A program made the position numbers and the translations under genes. This document shows positions 22,074 through 33,590 of a DNA stretch of 64,000 nucleotides, one piece after another; within the stretch, counting starts at the first letter, position 1, and each line of letters starts with the position of its first letter. The notes under the pieces are model-generated. The model had not been told where the DNA came from and made no database searches. It saw nothing but the letters and a program-made list of their open reading frames with translations. Origin of the DNA: Chloranthus sessilifolius (Eukaryota > Streptophyta > Magnoliopsida > Chloranthales > Chloranthaceae); NCBI GenBank assembly GCA_021018995.1, contig CM037587.1:19035366-19099365 (forward strand), in the 5' to 3' direction.

Positions 22074-23198
22074 CTAACCCATCACCGCTCGCGCTCCTGC
22101 GATGAATCCGTCGGCACGCCCAGGGAACAATTCCCAGGCCATCCGCATGAGGAGAGAAGTCTGAAACCTAGACCGTCGAGCAATACCTCCCACAGGGGTA
22201 CTCACCCCATCCATCCGTGCCTCGAGGCGAGCAACTGCTGCCTCAACATTAAAATCAGGGACCTCTTTGGGACGAGGTCGTCTTACACCGCTGCGTTGGC
22301 GTTGTGCGGTGTTTGGTCGGGGAGGAGGAGGTACTTCATCAATGTCAATAAGAGGTGGCGTCACACGCAGAATAGCCTTGATGCTCTTGTCCCAAACGTT
22401 GGTTCCATAGTGATAAAATTGCATATCACCCAACTCTTCATCATTGTAAATCGGGCACCCAAGCTGGTCCAAGAGATGCATCACATAGTGCGGGAAGTGA
22501 AGAAGGATAGCCTCTCGCTTCTTCGGTGTAGTGGTGGTAGCGATGTCCTGGTGACGCCGATACATCTCCTCTAGCATTAACCTCGGCACATCAAACCACT
22601 TACTCATGTGTGCCACATATAGTGCCAGCACCCTATTCTTCGTCCACTCACTCTTCGTGCCATGCGGTAGCAAATTATTTGACATAATGATGTCCCAAAA
22701 TAAGATGTCCATTGGTAGGACTGCCCTTTTAGTGGCCAAACCGGTCCCGCACCGTCTTCCACACATATCGTTGATCATGTCATTCTGACTAAGATCAATA
22801 GCCTGATTGATGTGGTGATTCAATGGGCGAACCACGAAGAAGTTGAAAGCCCGTGTGAGATCTGCCTCATGCATGTTATATCACCAATTATCGATCTCGA
22901 GGCTAATGAATGTCAATCCCATTGGTGAGAGTGGTGTAGGTACCCAGTTCATTTTCTAGTAGAACAGGCGAATGATATGCAAAGAGACATCAATAGGTGG
23001 AGGGGCGAGCAACATTTCTAAGTGCAGAGCTTCGATGAATTCGATCGAACGAGCGCATTCCGCGATGCGACGATATTTAGCGAGATCAAAGAAATTCGCC
23101 GTTTGAAATTGGCGATCGACATACTCATCATTGGGAATGAGCATAGGGTTGTTTGCGGGATGAGGTGGCCGGTATATCGGTGGGCCAGGCGTTGCCAT
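22074..23198 (-). pseudogene. Accessory gene of element F
   Basis: The ATG at 23198 opens MATPGPPIYRPPHPA; the frame is broken by stops between about 22956 and 22870 and continues open to 22074. The central block (RAVLPMDILFWDIIMSNNLL, WFDVPRLMLEEMYRR) aligns in pattern with RRDLAPQFLLMDSILRG of element 1 and the matching block of element 2, so it is a diverged member of the same env-position family. The C-terminus is basic and proline-rich, then VEAAVARLEARMDGV, a short coiled coil. An array of palindromes and a TATA-like box lie just upstream. Confidence 0.65.
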
Positions 23199-23282
23199 TT
23201 CAATCAGACGAGGAGAATGAGAATGTGGAAGCGCGGCTCGGATTGGAGGGGAATTGAGATGAAGGGGACCACGGGTGTCCCC

Positions 23283-23292
23283 ATTATATAAT
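23283..23292 (-). promoter_or_regulatory. TATA-like box before accessory gene of F
   Basis: The plus strand reads attatataat; it lies about 87 bp upstream (minus strand) of the ATG at 23198 and directly downstream of the palindrome array. It would be a plausible core promoter independent of the LTR. Confidence 0.4.
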
Positions 23293-23299
23293 TTGAATG

Positions 23300-23824
23300 T
23301 CAATTGATTGAGGATGGATCCTTAATCGATTGAAAACGGTTGGCCTCCACACGTCGCGAGAATTTTAAAAGACACCAGGCATGCTTGATGCGACGTGGTA
23401 CAATCCACTCATCCACGCTTAATGTCAATCGATTGACACAGTGATGTCAATTGATTGAGAAAGACCTTATAGCAAACAGTCGCACCATTTAAGTCCCTTG
23501 GGAACAGACAGAGTAAATAGGTAATCATGTCAATCGATTGGCAGGTTGGTCTCAATCGATTGACATAGACGTGCCCCAAAAGTTACCTCCTACGACAAGA
23601 TGTGTCGATTGATGCTCTGATTTCTGAAAACTGGCCAGAACTTCAAAGTGATGTCAATCGATTGAGAATGGACTCTCAATCGATTGACAGAAGAAGGGAG
23701 GAGATGATGATGATGATTGGACATCAATCGATTGACAGGGTAAGTGTCAATCGATTGAATAATGAATGTCAATCGATTGAATAATGAATGCCAATCGATT
23801 GACTTGAAGGAGTCAATCGATTGA
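23300..23824. repeat. TCAATCGATTGA array upstream of accessory gene of F
   Basis: Palindrome starts are 23300, 23322, 23425, 23447, 23530, 23552, 23654, 23676, 23724, 23747, 23769, 23791 and 23813. Partner spacing is 22 bp (once 23). The last five form a continuous run. Spacers such as CACAGTGATG, GAATGGACTC and CTTGAAGGAG differ in sequence but keep their length. Confidence 0.93.
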
Positions 23825-23927
23825 AAAAGACTCTTCCTCTAACAAAACACAACCAAATAAGAAACACACTGGGTTGCCTCCCAGGAAGCACTGAGTTTAA
23901 ATGTCAACAGCTCGACCACATTGTCGT

Positions 23928-24657
23928 TCAATAGCTTAGGTCACTGAGGTACATTGCCTCAATCCTCATCTGGGTCATTGGCTCAATCATTGGTTTGAGG
24001 CGTTGCCCATTGAATTTGAGAATTCGATTGTCCGTAAGGCTTCTAATTTCAATCGCCCCATGCATGGTAGTGGAGACGACCTGAAATGGTCCTTCCCATC
24101 GTGATTTCAATTTCCCTGGATGAAGCTTAAGTCTGGAGTTGAACAGCCAAACTTTTTACCCAATGTGAAACTATATCTACAAAATTGACTGGTCGTGCAA
24201 CTTTTTGTATCTTTCCTTATACATTTTTGAATTCTCATACGCATCGTAGAGTAGCTCTTCTAATTCATTTAGCTGAAGGCGTCGATGGGACCCTGCCTCT
24301 TTCATATCGAAATTAAATCGTTTTATGGCCCAGAATGCCTTATGCTCTAATTCCACTGGAAGGTGACAGGCCTTCCCATAGACAATCCGAAACGGTGACA
24401 TTCCAATCGGGGTCTTGAATGTCGTGCGATATGCCCAAAGAGCATCAGATAGGCGATTCGAGAAATCTTTTATGTCCGATCGTACCGTCTTCTCTAAAAC
24501 TCTTTTAATTTTTCGATTAGACACTTCCACCTGACCACTAGTTTGCGGGTGATATGGCGTTGCCACCTTATGGGTAACGCTGTATTTCTTCATTAAAGTG
24601 GCAAAATGGCTGTTGCAGAAGTGCGAACCGCCATCACTAATGATTGCTTGTGGAATC
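23928..24657 (-). pseudogene. Integrase C-terminal part of element F, cut by element 2
   Basis: It contains [15 protein letters not shown] (second Asp) and [13 protein letters not shown] (Glu), closely similar to element 1. The GPY/F motif [10 protein letters not shown] (24110-23928) follows after stops near 24175 and 24150. The 5' side is cut at the GAATC target duplication; the first catalytic Asp is at 38045-38227. Confidence 0.88.
24653..24657. repeat. Target site duplication GAATC, left
   Basis: GAATC directly precedes TGTT of the left LTR of element 2 and recurs at 38015-38019 directly after AACA of the right LTR. It marks the insertion point in the integrase of F. Confidence 0.95.
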
Positions 24658-27203
24658 TGTTGCGACATCTCAGTGTGCTTATTTTATTTGTTGGTGGTAA
24701 AAAAAATAATTTAAAATCAAAGAAAGAGTAAAACAGGGGATGGAATCAGCACAACTGAGAAATCCTAGACCTGCAAGATACAGGGTCTATTTGTAGCAAG
24801 TTTTGATAAGTACGAGTTTGTCCCACAGGGAAAGGTGATCTACAGCTCCAAAGGAGCCATCTCTAGTAGTCCCTCCAGATCTGACTACAGATCTGGCAGT
24901 CCTAAAAGGAGGGGAGTTTAAGGTCACTTATTCTAAGTATTCTAAGATAGCCTAATGTGTTAACTACAGAAAGGGTTGAGAAGATGGATGGATTGTGGAA
25001 AATAAATATAAAAGGGTGAGAAGTAGGTTATTGAGTCTAGATCAGAGGAGTTTTGTAACCCAGATTCAGATATGATGTTATGGAAATCCTGTCCAATGGC
25101 TAAATTATCACCAAAGAGGAGGAAGAATTCAACTCATCCCTGTGCCATGATCCAATCCCTTAAGGTTATAACCTGTCCACTTAAATGGTCACAAACTATC
25201 CCATAGGGGAACCACAGTCCAAAGATGGGTCAAAACAAATTAATCATTGTAGGCACTACTTCATCCAGGCTACAAGCTCAAGGAATCCATAGGGAACCTC
25301 AACCTATAAAGCCCTATGTGTGGGGCTAAGGCTGTATAGGACCATGATAGCCCAGACACATAGAACCAGCAAGAGATTGAGTACCACCTTAGATCTAGCA
25401 GTCCATTGCTTGGGTGGGGCTGTAATGGTCTAGTCACAAGCCTACAATCTCCATAACCAGATCAGATCTAACATCTGATGGCGGGTCTATACAAACATAT
25501 GGGGAGTCTGCCTGTGCACAATCTCCTACTAGGCTTAACAACTCAGGATCAGGAAAGAAGGATCCATCTTGGATCGGCGGATTGGATTCACCCTAAGGCT
25601 ATAGCCTGTCCACTTAAATGGTCACAGACTATCCCAGAGGCTATCCTCCTCACGGAGCCCAAGACAAAATAAGTTAATTACTGCTACCACCATGGTCACA
25701 AGGCTATCAGCTTAGGCTCCCATGAGAATTTCAGATCTAGTGGGTCCTGTGGTGGGGCTAAGGCTGTATAGGACCGTGATAGACCAGACACACAGGTCAC
25801 TTGGATCTGATTGGATCCTTAGAATCAGTCCTCCATTTCTTTGAAACACAGCCAAAGCAATGGCGGATCACAAGGCAGCAGCCTTGCACAGAACAACTCA
25901 CAAATACACAAATCCCATAAGAGTACAAATCCTATTATCAAAACTCCACTAATCTAACCTCAATAGACATACAAAGGCATGGCCAGCAAGTGATGAGCCA
26001 TGGAGAGAAGAAAAAGAAGAAAAAGAAAACTACTTACAATTACAGGAAGAACAAGAATGGAAAAGAAAATTACAAAATCTGAGATAGGAGTTCCTCTTCT
26101 AAATTCTAACTCCAAGTCTCCCTCTCGATCCCCCTAAACCTAAACCAGGCTTAGGTTTATATAGCAGTGGTGTGGCGGCGCATTAGGGTTAGTAAACCCT
26201 AATTTTAACGATGCCATGTGGCCGAATAATGATCCTTGGATGCCTCGAGGCACGTACACAGAGATTTGAGCATGGGAGTGCGTGCCCTTACCCATGGAAA
26301 TCCCCAGAAAGTCCTTTACAGAATGATGGAAGTTGGAGTTCATAGCTTTGCCAGGTTGCAGTCAATTCGCAGACTTGTCACGTGGTAGCTCTAGTCTTCG
26401 CGTGGTTGAGTTTAACATTAAAGCTTCAGATGTCACGTGGTTGCAGCTTCTTGATGCTTTGAGCAGTCGCGAGGTAGACAGTTAAGCACTCGCTGGGTTG
26501 GGCTTCGCGTAGTTGGATTGATAATTGTGAATAGCGTGGGAACTATGCGAGCATTCCACTTCACATCGCGAGACTAATTCTGCGTTTCGCGAGACTGCTT
26601 TCTTTCTGAATAGCGAGAGAACTGCGCGAGAAGTTCACTTCTTAATGGATCTTCGTGAGGATCCTCGTGAGGCGTTGAGGCTTTTCTGAACTGCGTGACA
26701 GGTTCTCTTGATATTTGCATCCTGTGGTTACTACGCGATAGCTGCGTGAGGCAGGATTCTAAAGCTCTCTCTCCTCAGCTGTTCTGAGCGAATAGAGCGA
26801 GGGTGAGAGGGGTCTTCTTGAACTGCGCGGGAGCTGTGCAACCTTTAACTTCAAAACTTCGTAAGAGCTGCGCGACTCAAGGCTTCTGAAGCTCTTCTAT
26901 CACTCTACTATGTGAGAACTTGTTTGTGAAGTCTTGGGACTTCGCGAGGACTGCGCGAAGTGTATTTTTCTGAATCCTCTAGAGCTTTGTCAGCTGTGCG
27001 AGGCTCTTCTATGGTCTGAATTCATGGTTCATTCTTCTGAGGGACTTCTGGTGCCAAAACAGGCTCCTTAGTAGGATTTATGGCCTTATTGCCCTGCTGT
27101 TTATTACCTACAAAAAACACTTAACAAGCATTTATTAGATGGCTAAGGGTCTAATCAAAGGCTAAGTTAAGGGGTGAAAAGTGGTACTTTTCAGGACTTA
27201 ACA
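24658..27203 (-). repeat. 3' LTR of element 2 (2,546 bp)
   Basis: TGTTGCGACATCTC at 24658 to acttaaca at 27203. It has a TATA box at 26156-26163 (minus) and many CG-rich TCGCGA/TGCGCGAG words from about 26370 to 27010. The nearby H and E LTR starts resemble its first 300 bp. Confidence 0.95.
26156..26163 (-). promoter_or_regulatory. LTR TATA box, element 2 (left copy)
   Basis: The minus strand reads TATATAAA in an otherwise GC-mixed context; the same site is at 36976-36983 in the 5' LTR, where it would drive the element RNA. Confidence 0.7.
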
Positions 27204-27216
27204 CACCCCCAAACCT
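27204..27216 (-). other. Polypurine tract of element 2
   Basis: The minus strand reads aggtttgggggtg next to TGTT of the 3' LTR, differing by one base from the tract of element 1. Confidence 0.85.
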
Positions 27217-29087
27217 AATCTTTGCTAGTCCCTTAGCAAAGCTACACTAAATCAACTATAGAATTTAAATGCCACTTTCGTAGGGAGCACAGATACATTT
27301 AGCATATGTACCAAGCCTTTTAAACTCTTAGGTGATCCCTAGTGGAGGGGTGAAGTCTCCTGAGGGTTTTCAGTGAAGACACCCACAAACTTCTCAATGA
27401 AGCAGTTAACAAAAGTGCAATTTATCAGATGAGCAGTCAAGGAACAAAGTTAGTTCACCTTTGAATCATTAAAAATATAAGAAATTCAAACACATTGGCT
27501 GCATAGAAATTTAAACAGTATAAGCTTCTCATGAAAGCACAGCATTTCCAATCAGTTTACACCAAAGACACTACACATGTGTGTCAACATTGAGCTCATA
27601 ACTGGATCAAAAATTAGGTTGTAGATCATGCTTAATGCATTCAATATCAGACCCAAAACTCTCCAGGGCATACTCTCATAAAGAACTGCTGAGGGTTTCA
27701 TTATCTCTTAAGCTCAAGAGCAGTTACATCCCCCAAATGGGTCTGTAAGCATGAGCATAGGCATAGCTCTGAAGTTCTGGCATCATTGACAAATCCTCAC
27801 CATAGATTGAATAGCTCTCTGTCTCCACGTGACAGCTCACTCAACTTTGGATCACAAGGGCTTTAACTGGGGTGTAATGTGGCTTATGGAGTGGGGTTAA
27901 AAAGAATGGAAGGTGGAAAAGGGGTTCAAAATTGAGAAATCAGTAGGTGAAGGAGGTGATTCATGACTTCACCTTCTTTGATTCTGCTCCTTTCATCTTC
28001 TTTGAGGTTTTCAGATTTAAAGTGATCAGTTTCTCTTCTTGATTTCAATTTTTCCAATGAAAGTACCCTCTTGACTCCTCTCTTACTCCTCTTCATTATT
28101 ATTTTTGTTTCTTTTTTATGCATTTTTCTTCTTTTTATTTTGTTTTTGCTTTTCTGAAATGCCACCATTTTCTCAGTTACCATACTGCCAGACTTTGAGG
28201 TACTTCTTCTTTCTTCACCTAATGTTGACCATAACTAGTCCATCTTCAACTCTTGTTCCTTTGCCTTCTGAATTCTCAGAGTGAGGGTAAGGTTAAATCA
28301 GATACATAGGTTCAGGTGCAAGTACTCAGGTGTATTTTTGAAGAAATTTAGGATTTAAGGCTCAAGGGCAGTTGCTTAAGGTTGGTCTATTTAGGCTCAA
28401 ACTGCCCAAGAGAAGGCCTTGATCCTTTCCTAAGTCTCATGAGTGCTGTCAGTTGTTTTAACTTGGAGTTTCCTAACTTCTAGTGAGCACAGTGACTCAG
28501 CCAGTCCTTAGAGCTAGAAAAAATTGCCTTTGTCACTCCTCAAAGAAAAAATTTTGTATAGTAGGCCCAAATCTCACTGGTTGTGGTCTTCCTTTGAATT
28601 CTTAAGTATGTCCTTACCTTTTTCTCTCTTTAGTGATTCACTAAGTGTTGATACAAGTGAGTGTCCTTGGTGATCTCATCATGGAGATGTGAAATTTTAA
28701 AAGTTTATACTGTCTAAAGTCTGGAAAAATTTAAAATTTCATTATTTTTCTGATTCTCCAATGAACATGGTTCCATTTCCATATTACTCACATGATTATG
28801 CTGCACTTAGGTTAACTATTCCATTGGCAGGATTTGCCTGCCACACCCCAAAACCTATGAGGAGTAGTGTCCGCACTGGTTCAAAGTTGGGTGTGCAGTA
28901 AATTTATTAATGGCAAGAGAAAAGGAAATAGCATGGAGCAAAACAGACACAAGACATAGAAGAAGAGCAATGACAAAAGAAGAAGATCTATTATATAAGA
29001 GAGAAATGTACAAAAGGAAAAACAAAAGGAGAAAAAGAAAATACAGAAACAGCAAAAATCCTAGGTACAAGCTAATCGGAGTTTGAA
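27217..29087 (-). other. 3' noncoding region of element 2
   Basis: No gene is seen. It is homologous to 850-2623 of element 1 over most of its length. The ORF at 27926-28183 is a lysine-rich AT-bias artefact. Confidence 0.75.
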
Positions 29088-32000
29088 TCAAAACCGGTCC
29101 CAACCCATCTTCTTGGCATGCTCTTGAAGGAGAGCTTCTTCCTCTTTCTTCTTTCGTGCCCGCTCTTCCTTCCATTGGGCATCAGTTTTGGGCAAGGTTG
29201 GTGCCCTGACCCTCATTTTTTGGGTCTTTAGTTCAGGGGGGGTCACTGAAGATTTGTCTTTGCTTTGCTCAGGTAATTTGGTAGGACCTTTTCCTTTAGG
29301 ATTCTTCCCTTTGGGGCCCTTCCCTTTGGAGGTTGGCTCTTGCTGAGTCTGAGGGGGAATAAGAGAAGATTTAGCTTTTTCTAGCTCAGGAGGGACAAGC
29401 GGGCTCTTGCCTTTATCTTTCAGTGGTGGTGCCTCCTCAGACTGGGCAGATTGTTCTTTTCTAATTTTGATAGAGGCAGCTGTGTGAGTAGTCCTCTTAG
29501 TTGTTGCTTTCCTTCTCTGAGGATAAGTTTGCTCAGCAGGGTCAGAAGAAGGAAGAGCAACAGGATTTTTAGAACTTGGATGCACAGGTGGGGCAGAGTC
29601 AGAATCGGAATCAGAGGGAAAGAGAGCAGTGGGGTCCAATCCAAGGGCTGCAGCAGCCTGTCTGCGTTCTTCTTTAGAAAGTAATCGACCATGGGGGTCA
29701 TCCTGAGCAGAAGCTCTGGTGGCCTTCGGTGGTGGGGATGGAGGAGCAGGCTTTTTCTCTTTTTGGGCAGCAGTGGCTCTTTTGGAGGGAGTGGGTTTCT
29801 TGGAAGGAGTCCTCTTTCTCTTGGGTGCAGGAGATTTGGCAGGGGGAGGCACTGTAGCAGGAGGTGGTGGAGGTTCTTGAGTAGGGGGTGGAGGAGGTGG
29901 AGGAGGTGGAGGAGGTGGAGGAGGTGGAGATGTAGATGTAGGAGCAGGGGGGATGGAAGAAGATGGTCCAGGGTGTGTGGAAGGTGGAGCCTCAGGGGGT
30001 GCTGTAGCAAGAGGGGTGGCTTCAATTGGTTGGCCTGTCAGAGATGCAATCCTTTTTTACAAAATTTTAATCTGTTTTTCAGCATAAAGGAGGTTGGCAT
30101 CAGAAAGCCCCTTAGTTAGCCTGTGGATCTCCTCAGCATTGTTCAGCCTTTTTTCAAACATCCGGGCTCTCTTGTGCTCCAGCTTGGCATTGGCTTTCTC
30201 CATCTCCGCCTACAGTTTATAGTAAGTTGCATCAGCCTTTGTCGTAGTGAGGATCTCCAAAATTGACTCCCACCCCTTTGAAACATCTCACAGCTTCTGC
30301 CTGTGAGCAAGCTTCAGGTCATTCATCTTCTGCAGCAAAGGGTACTCAATGGATTGTCTGAGTTGGGCCATGCCCCTGAGAACATCCCTCTTGATGTAGG
30401 CATTGTCCCTCATGGAATGCAGGATGGTGAAGTAAGGAGGGGTGTAGTACGAGTGTCGTGGTAAGATTGGTAGAAATTGAGTGGAAGAAGTAGAAGGTGA
30501 TTGGTCCTGGGGGGGTAAAGTGGAGACTGCAGTGAGGAAGTCTAGTTGAGGGGGAGGGGTAGAAGGTTACCGGTCATTTGTGATTGGTCAGTGAATTGAG
30601 GAGCGGGTAGGATAAGAGGTGGAATGGACGGCATGGGTGGAAAAGTAAATGAAGGGGGGTCACTGAAGGTGGGTGGTTCTGGGTAAGGGTAAAATGGAAT
30701 GGTGAAGGGTCTGAATGGTAAGGGTGGGGTTAAAAATGTGAGGGGGTTAATGGGAAAGGTGGATGGGAAGGGAATGGGGTCTGTTTGGGTTGATTGATTG
30801 GTAAATTATGGTGGGGGTAAAATGAGTGGGGGAAGCATAGGTAGAGGGGGGAAGGAGTGGTGGCGTATGGTGTCAATGGGGGGAAAATCTGGGTGCACTG
30901 TGGAGTTAGAGGTGGAAGGGGACTGGATTTGTGGTGTAGGAGGTTTTTGTGCAGAGATGGGTTGTGTTTGTCAATGTTTGAAGGGTGGATTTGATGGTGG
31001 TGATGTCAGTCTGCATTTAGTCTTGGGTATGTGTTGTGGTTGATAGTTGGGTGTGAATGTCATGTATTAGGGCAAGGATATGGGTAAGTGTGTCTGAGTG
31101 TGGTTGGGGTGGAGTATGAGAAGAAGAGGGAACAAGTTGGAAAGGGGAAGTAGGGGCATGATGGAAGGTTGTAGGAGGAGGAGATGGAGGTTCTAGTGAG
31201 TGATGTGAGGAAGGAAGTGGGGAATCTGGGAGAGGGATATCATGGATTGGCAGGGTGTCAAGCAATGTAGTCATGAAGGCCTGATATCCGGAAGTAGTGG
31301 CTAGGTTAAAGTCAAGGTCTGTGAGTGGAGGTGAGGTAGGGATGGTTGGGATGGTGGCTGGGTCAATATGTGGGGTTTCTGTGGGAATGATAGGGGTGGT
31401 TGGTTTAGGTAAGGATCTGGCAGGGGTTGTGTGAGAGGTTTTCATTTTAATGTAGGATATCAGGGGAGGGCTGTCAGGGTTCAGTTAAGATGATGGGGGA
31501 ATTGGGGGTGTGTACTGAGGTAATGTACGTGAGGGTAAAGTGCTGGCATGGGGTTCAACACTTTCCTCCCAGGAACAAATCACAGGGAAATCTGGAGTGG
31601 GTATGGAAAAGGGAGATAAAAGAGGAAAAGGGAAAGATGGAAGAGGCAAAGAGACGGATGGAGGGGTAGGTGTGGTGGATGAAGGTAATGCTGCAGAAGC
31701 AGAAGTGACCGGAGCTTGCACCACCTTCTTGGGAGCAGGAGCTTTAGCCACCTTTTTGGGAGCAGGGGTGGTCTTCGCAGCAGCAGTCCCTCTCCTTTCT
31801 CAGAAGTAGTCTGAGATTTCTTCTTCTTGCTGGGATCCATCAGACTCCTGCTGATCCCCCTTTGTCCCTTTACGAAAGTGGTAGGGGGAAGGTCAACAGT
31901 TAACTCCCCCACTGGTATCTTGTACCCTACCCTTAAGAGTAATTTGATGATGAGCTTTGCATAGGGGAGAGTGTGGAGCTTCTTTTTGTGCCCTATTTTT

Positions 32001-32728
32001 ACCATAATATCCTTCATGGCCTCAAACATCAACCCGGCAGCATGGAATCTGTGGCCCCGAGAGAAGGAATAGAGAGCATAAAAAATTGGAGTCCTCCTCT
32101 CCTGCTGATGGCCGGCAATAGATGTTCTTTCGGAGAACTTGATCAATGAATAGGAGTTTGGGGTCTAGATCTCTTTTCCTGATGGAATCCCCTGTGGCCT
32201 TCAGCCCTCTGGTAAGGACTTGTGCAATGGTATCAATAGGGGCACACAGAGGGGGGCCATATCCGCAGTTGGGGTTGAAGACAGCAGGGATGCCCATCAC
32301 TTCAGCAATCAGCTCACGACTGAGTAACATTTCAAAATTGTCAACTAACACAAGGAGACCTGGCTGCCCACAGTGGTCTAGTAAAAGAGTTGCACTAATG
32401 TGCTGGTAAAAGAGTTGCACTAGTCTAGGGTAGGCTAGTGTAGGGATAGCTTGCAGCAGGGGGGTCAAACCAGCCTTGCGCATGAATTCAATGACACGGG
32501 CTGACAGAGGTTCCGTTTCAAAGAAAGATAGGTCAAAAACAGCTTCAGGTTCCAAGGGAAGGGGAGTCAGGAGCTCAAAGGGTGTAGAGTAATCAGGTGT
32601 TAGTTTGGCCCCTTTCTAAACCACTTCTTTCCCTTTTTGCGGCGCCGTTGAGGACTTGGCCTTCTTGGGAGTGGGCTCCGCGGGAGCCTTATCCCTTGCT
32701 CTTTTCACAGGTGCGCTCTTAGGAGCCA
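29088..32728 (-). pseudogene. Enlarged accessory gene of element 2
   Basis: The ATG at 32728 opens MAPKSAPVKRARDKAPAEPT, a basic N-terminus. After one stop the conserved domain follows (YPRLVQLFYQHISATLLLDH, KRDLDPKLLFIDQVLRK), with frameshifts near 32100 and 31750. A Pro/Ser/Thr linker (31445-31017 and further, degenerate) comes next. A coiled-coil block beginning PPYFTILHSMRDNAYIKRDV (about 30450-30070) matches the C-terminal block of element 1. Finally an open stretch (about 30056-29088) encodes a polyproline run and a Lys/Pro/Gln-rich tail with a short acidic SDSDSDS patch. At 3.6 kb it is much longer than the 2.2-kb homologue. The tail composition suggests a disordered, nucleic-acid-binding region. 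Confidence 0.68.
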
Positions 32729-33590
32729 TGGAACTTCTCCTCTGTGACGGTGTAGTTTGAAAAATGAAAAGCCAAGGTTGAGAGCTGAGTCTTACCCTTA
32801 AACTTAGGGTTCTGTTCAGTCGGATGCACGAAAGACCGCGAGAGCTCCAATTAGAGGGCAACTGGTGGAGGGGACTTTAGGAGCAAATCCCCAGAATTTG
32901 AAGGTGAATGATGGACTGTAGAAAGGATGTTGGAGGAGAGAGATTAATGGGAGTCAGAGCTAGGGTTTCGCTGGCTGGGGAAGAAAGAGAAAACAAAAAG
33001 GAAAGCAGCGCGGGGTTGGATTATATAAATCGCGGGGCTCAGCGTGCTTTGGAAATATTAGCTCGCTGGATAGAAATGAATGGGTCGCGAGATTGGACTT
33101 TCATTTGGATTGTGTGAGAGAGTCTACACAATTGTATTGAATCTCGTGACAGTTTAGCAGGCTGACATCTTATGAACTGCGCGAGAAGAAACCACGCCTA
33201 TTTTTTAGAACCTCGCGACAGCTAAAACAGTGACAAGGATCTTTTTCCTTTATTTTGTGGGTGGATTCTCTCACATTCTCTGTTCCAGAGACACCCACGG
33301 TCATTCTAAAAGGGATTCCCTCAGGCATTCCCAACATTGAAGCATGTAAGTAATCCAAAAGCATTTAATCAAAACATCATATTCAAACAGCATTCTTATT
33401 ATCAAAATAGTACAATCATCATTCATTTACTCAAAATCATCAATTCAAAGGGAATAAGAACCAAAGCAGGAAGAATAATTCTCAGGTCATGTACATTCAG
33501 ACTCCGATGAGATCACTAGAAATTCCTATAAACAAAAAAAAAATGAACCATACTAAAATACATAACATACACAATGCACAATTCTGTGAA
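32729..33590 (-). promoter_or_regulatory. Spacer upstream of accessory gene with TCGCGA motifs and TATA box (element 2)
   Basis: No gene is present. This is where pol should be. It carries the LTR-type words gcgcggg (33006), tcgcggg (33029), gtcgcgagat (33084), tctcgtgac (33143), ctgcgcgagaag (33178) and cctcgcgac (33211). A TATA-like box (minus TTTATATAA) lies at 33021-33029, about 290 bp before the accessory ATG. The layout parallels the spacers of element 1 and F. Confidence 0.5.

Larger units (their letters stand above)
21120..24657 (-). mobile_element. Element F, downstream part: Athila-like, split by element 2
   Basis: Minus-strand order is integrase (24657-23928), palindrome array, accessory ORF (23198-22074), second palindrome array, small ORF (21383-21120). 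The integrase continues at 38015-38227 on the other side of element 2. The left limit is not resolved; no F LTR is recognised. Confidence 0.7.

Noticed and set aside
21541-23830. CRISPR-like array (short palindromic repeats with unique spacers)
   Set aside because: The repeats are 12 bp with 10-bp spacers, gapped, in plant retrotransposon sequence, with no cas genes.
29420-30119. Leu/His-rich minus ORF and Arg/Gly/Trp-rich plus ORF
   Set aside because: Both are alternative-frame readings of the repetitive polyproline/lysine coding stretch of the accessory gene of element 2.
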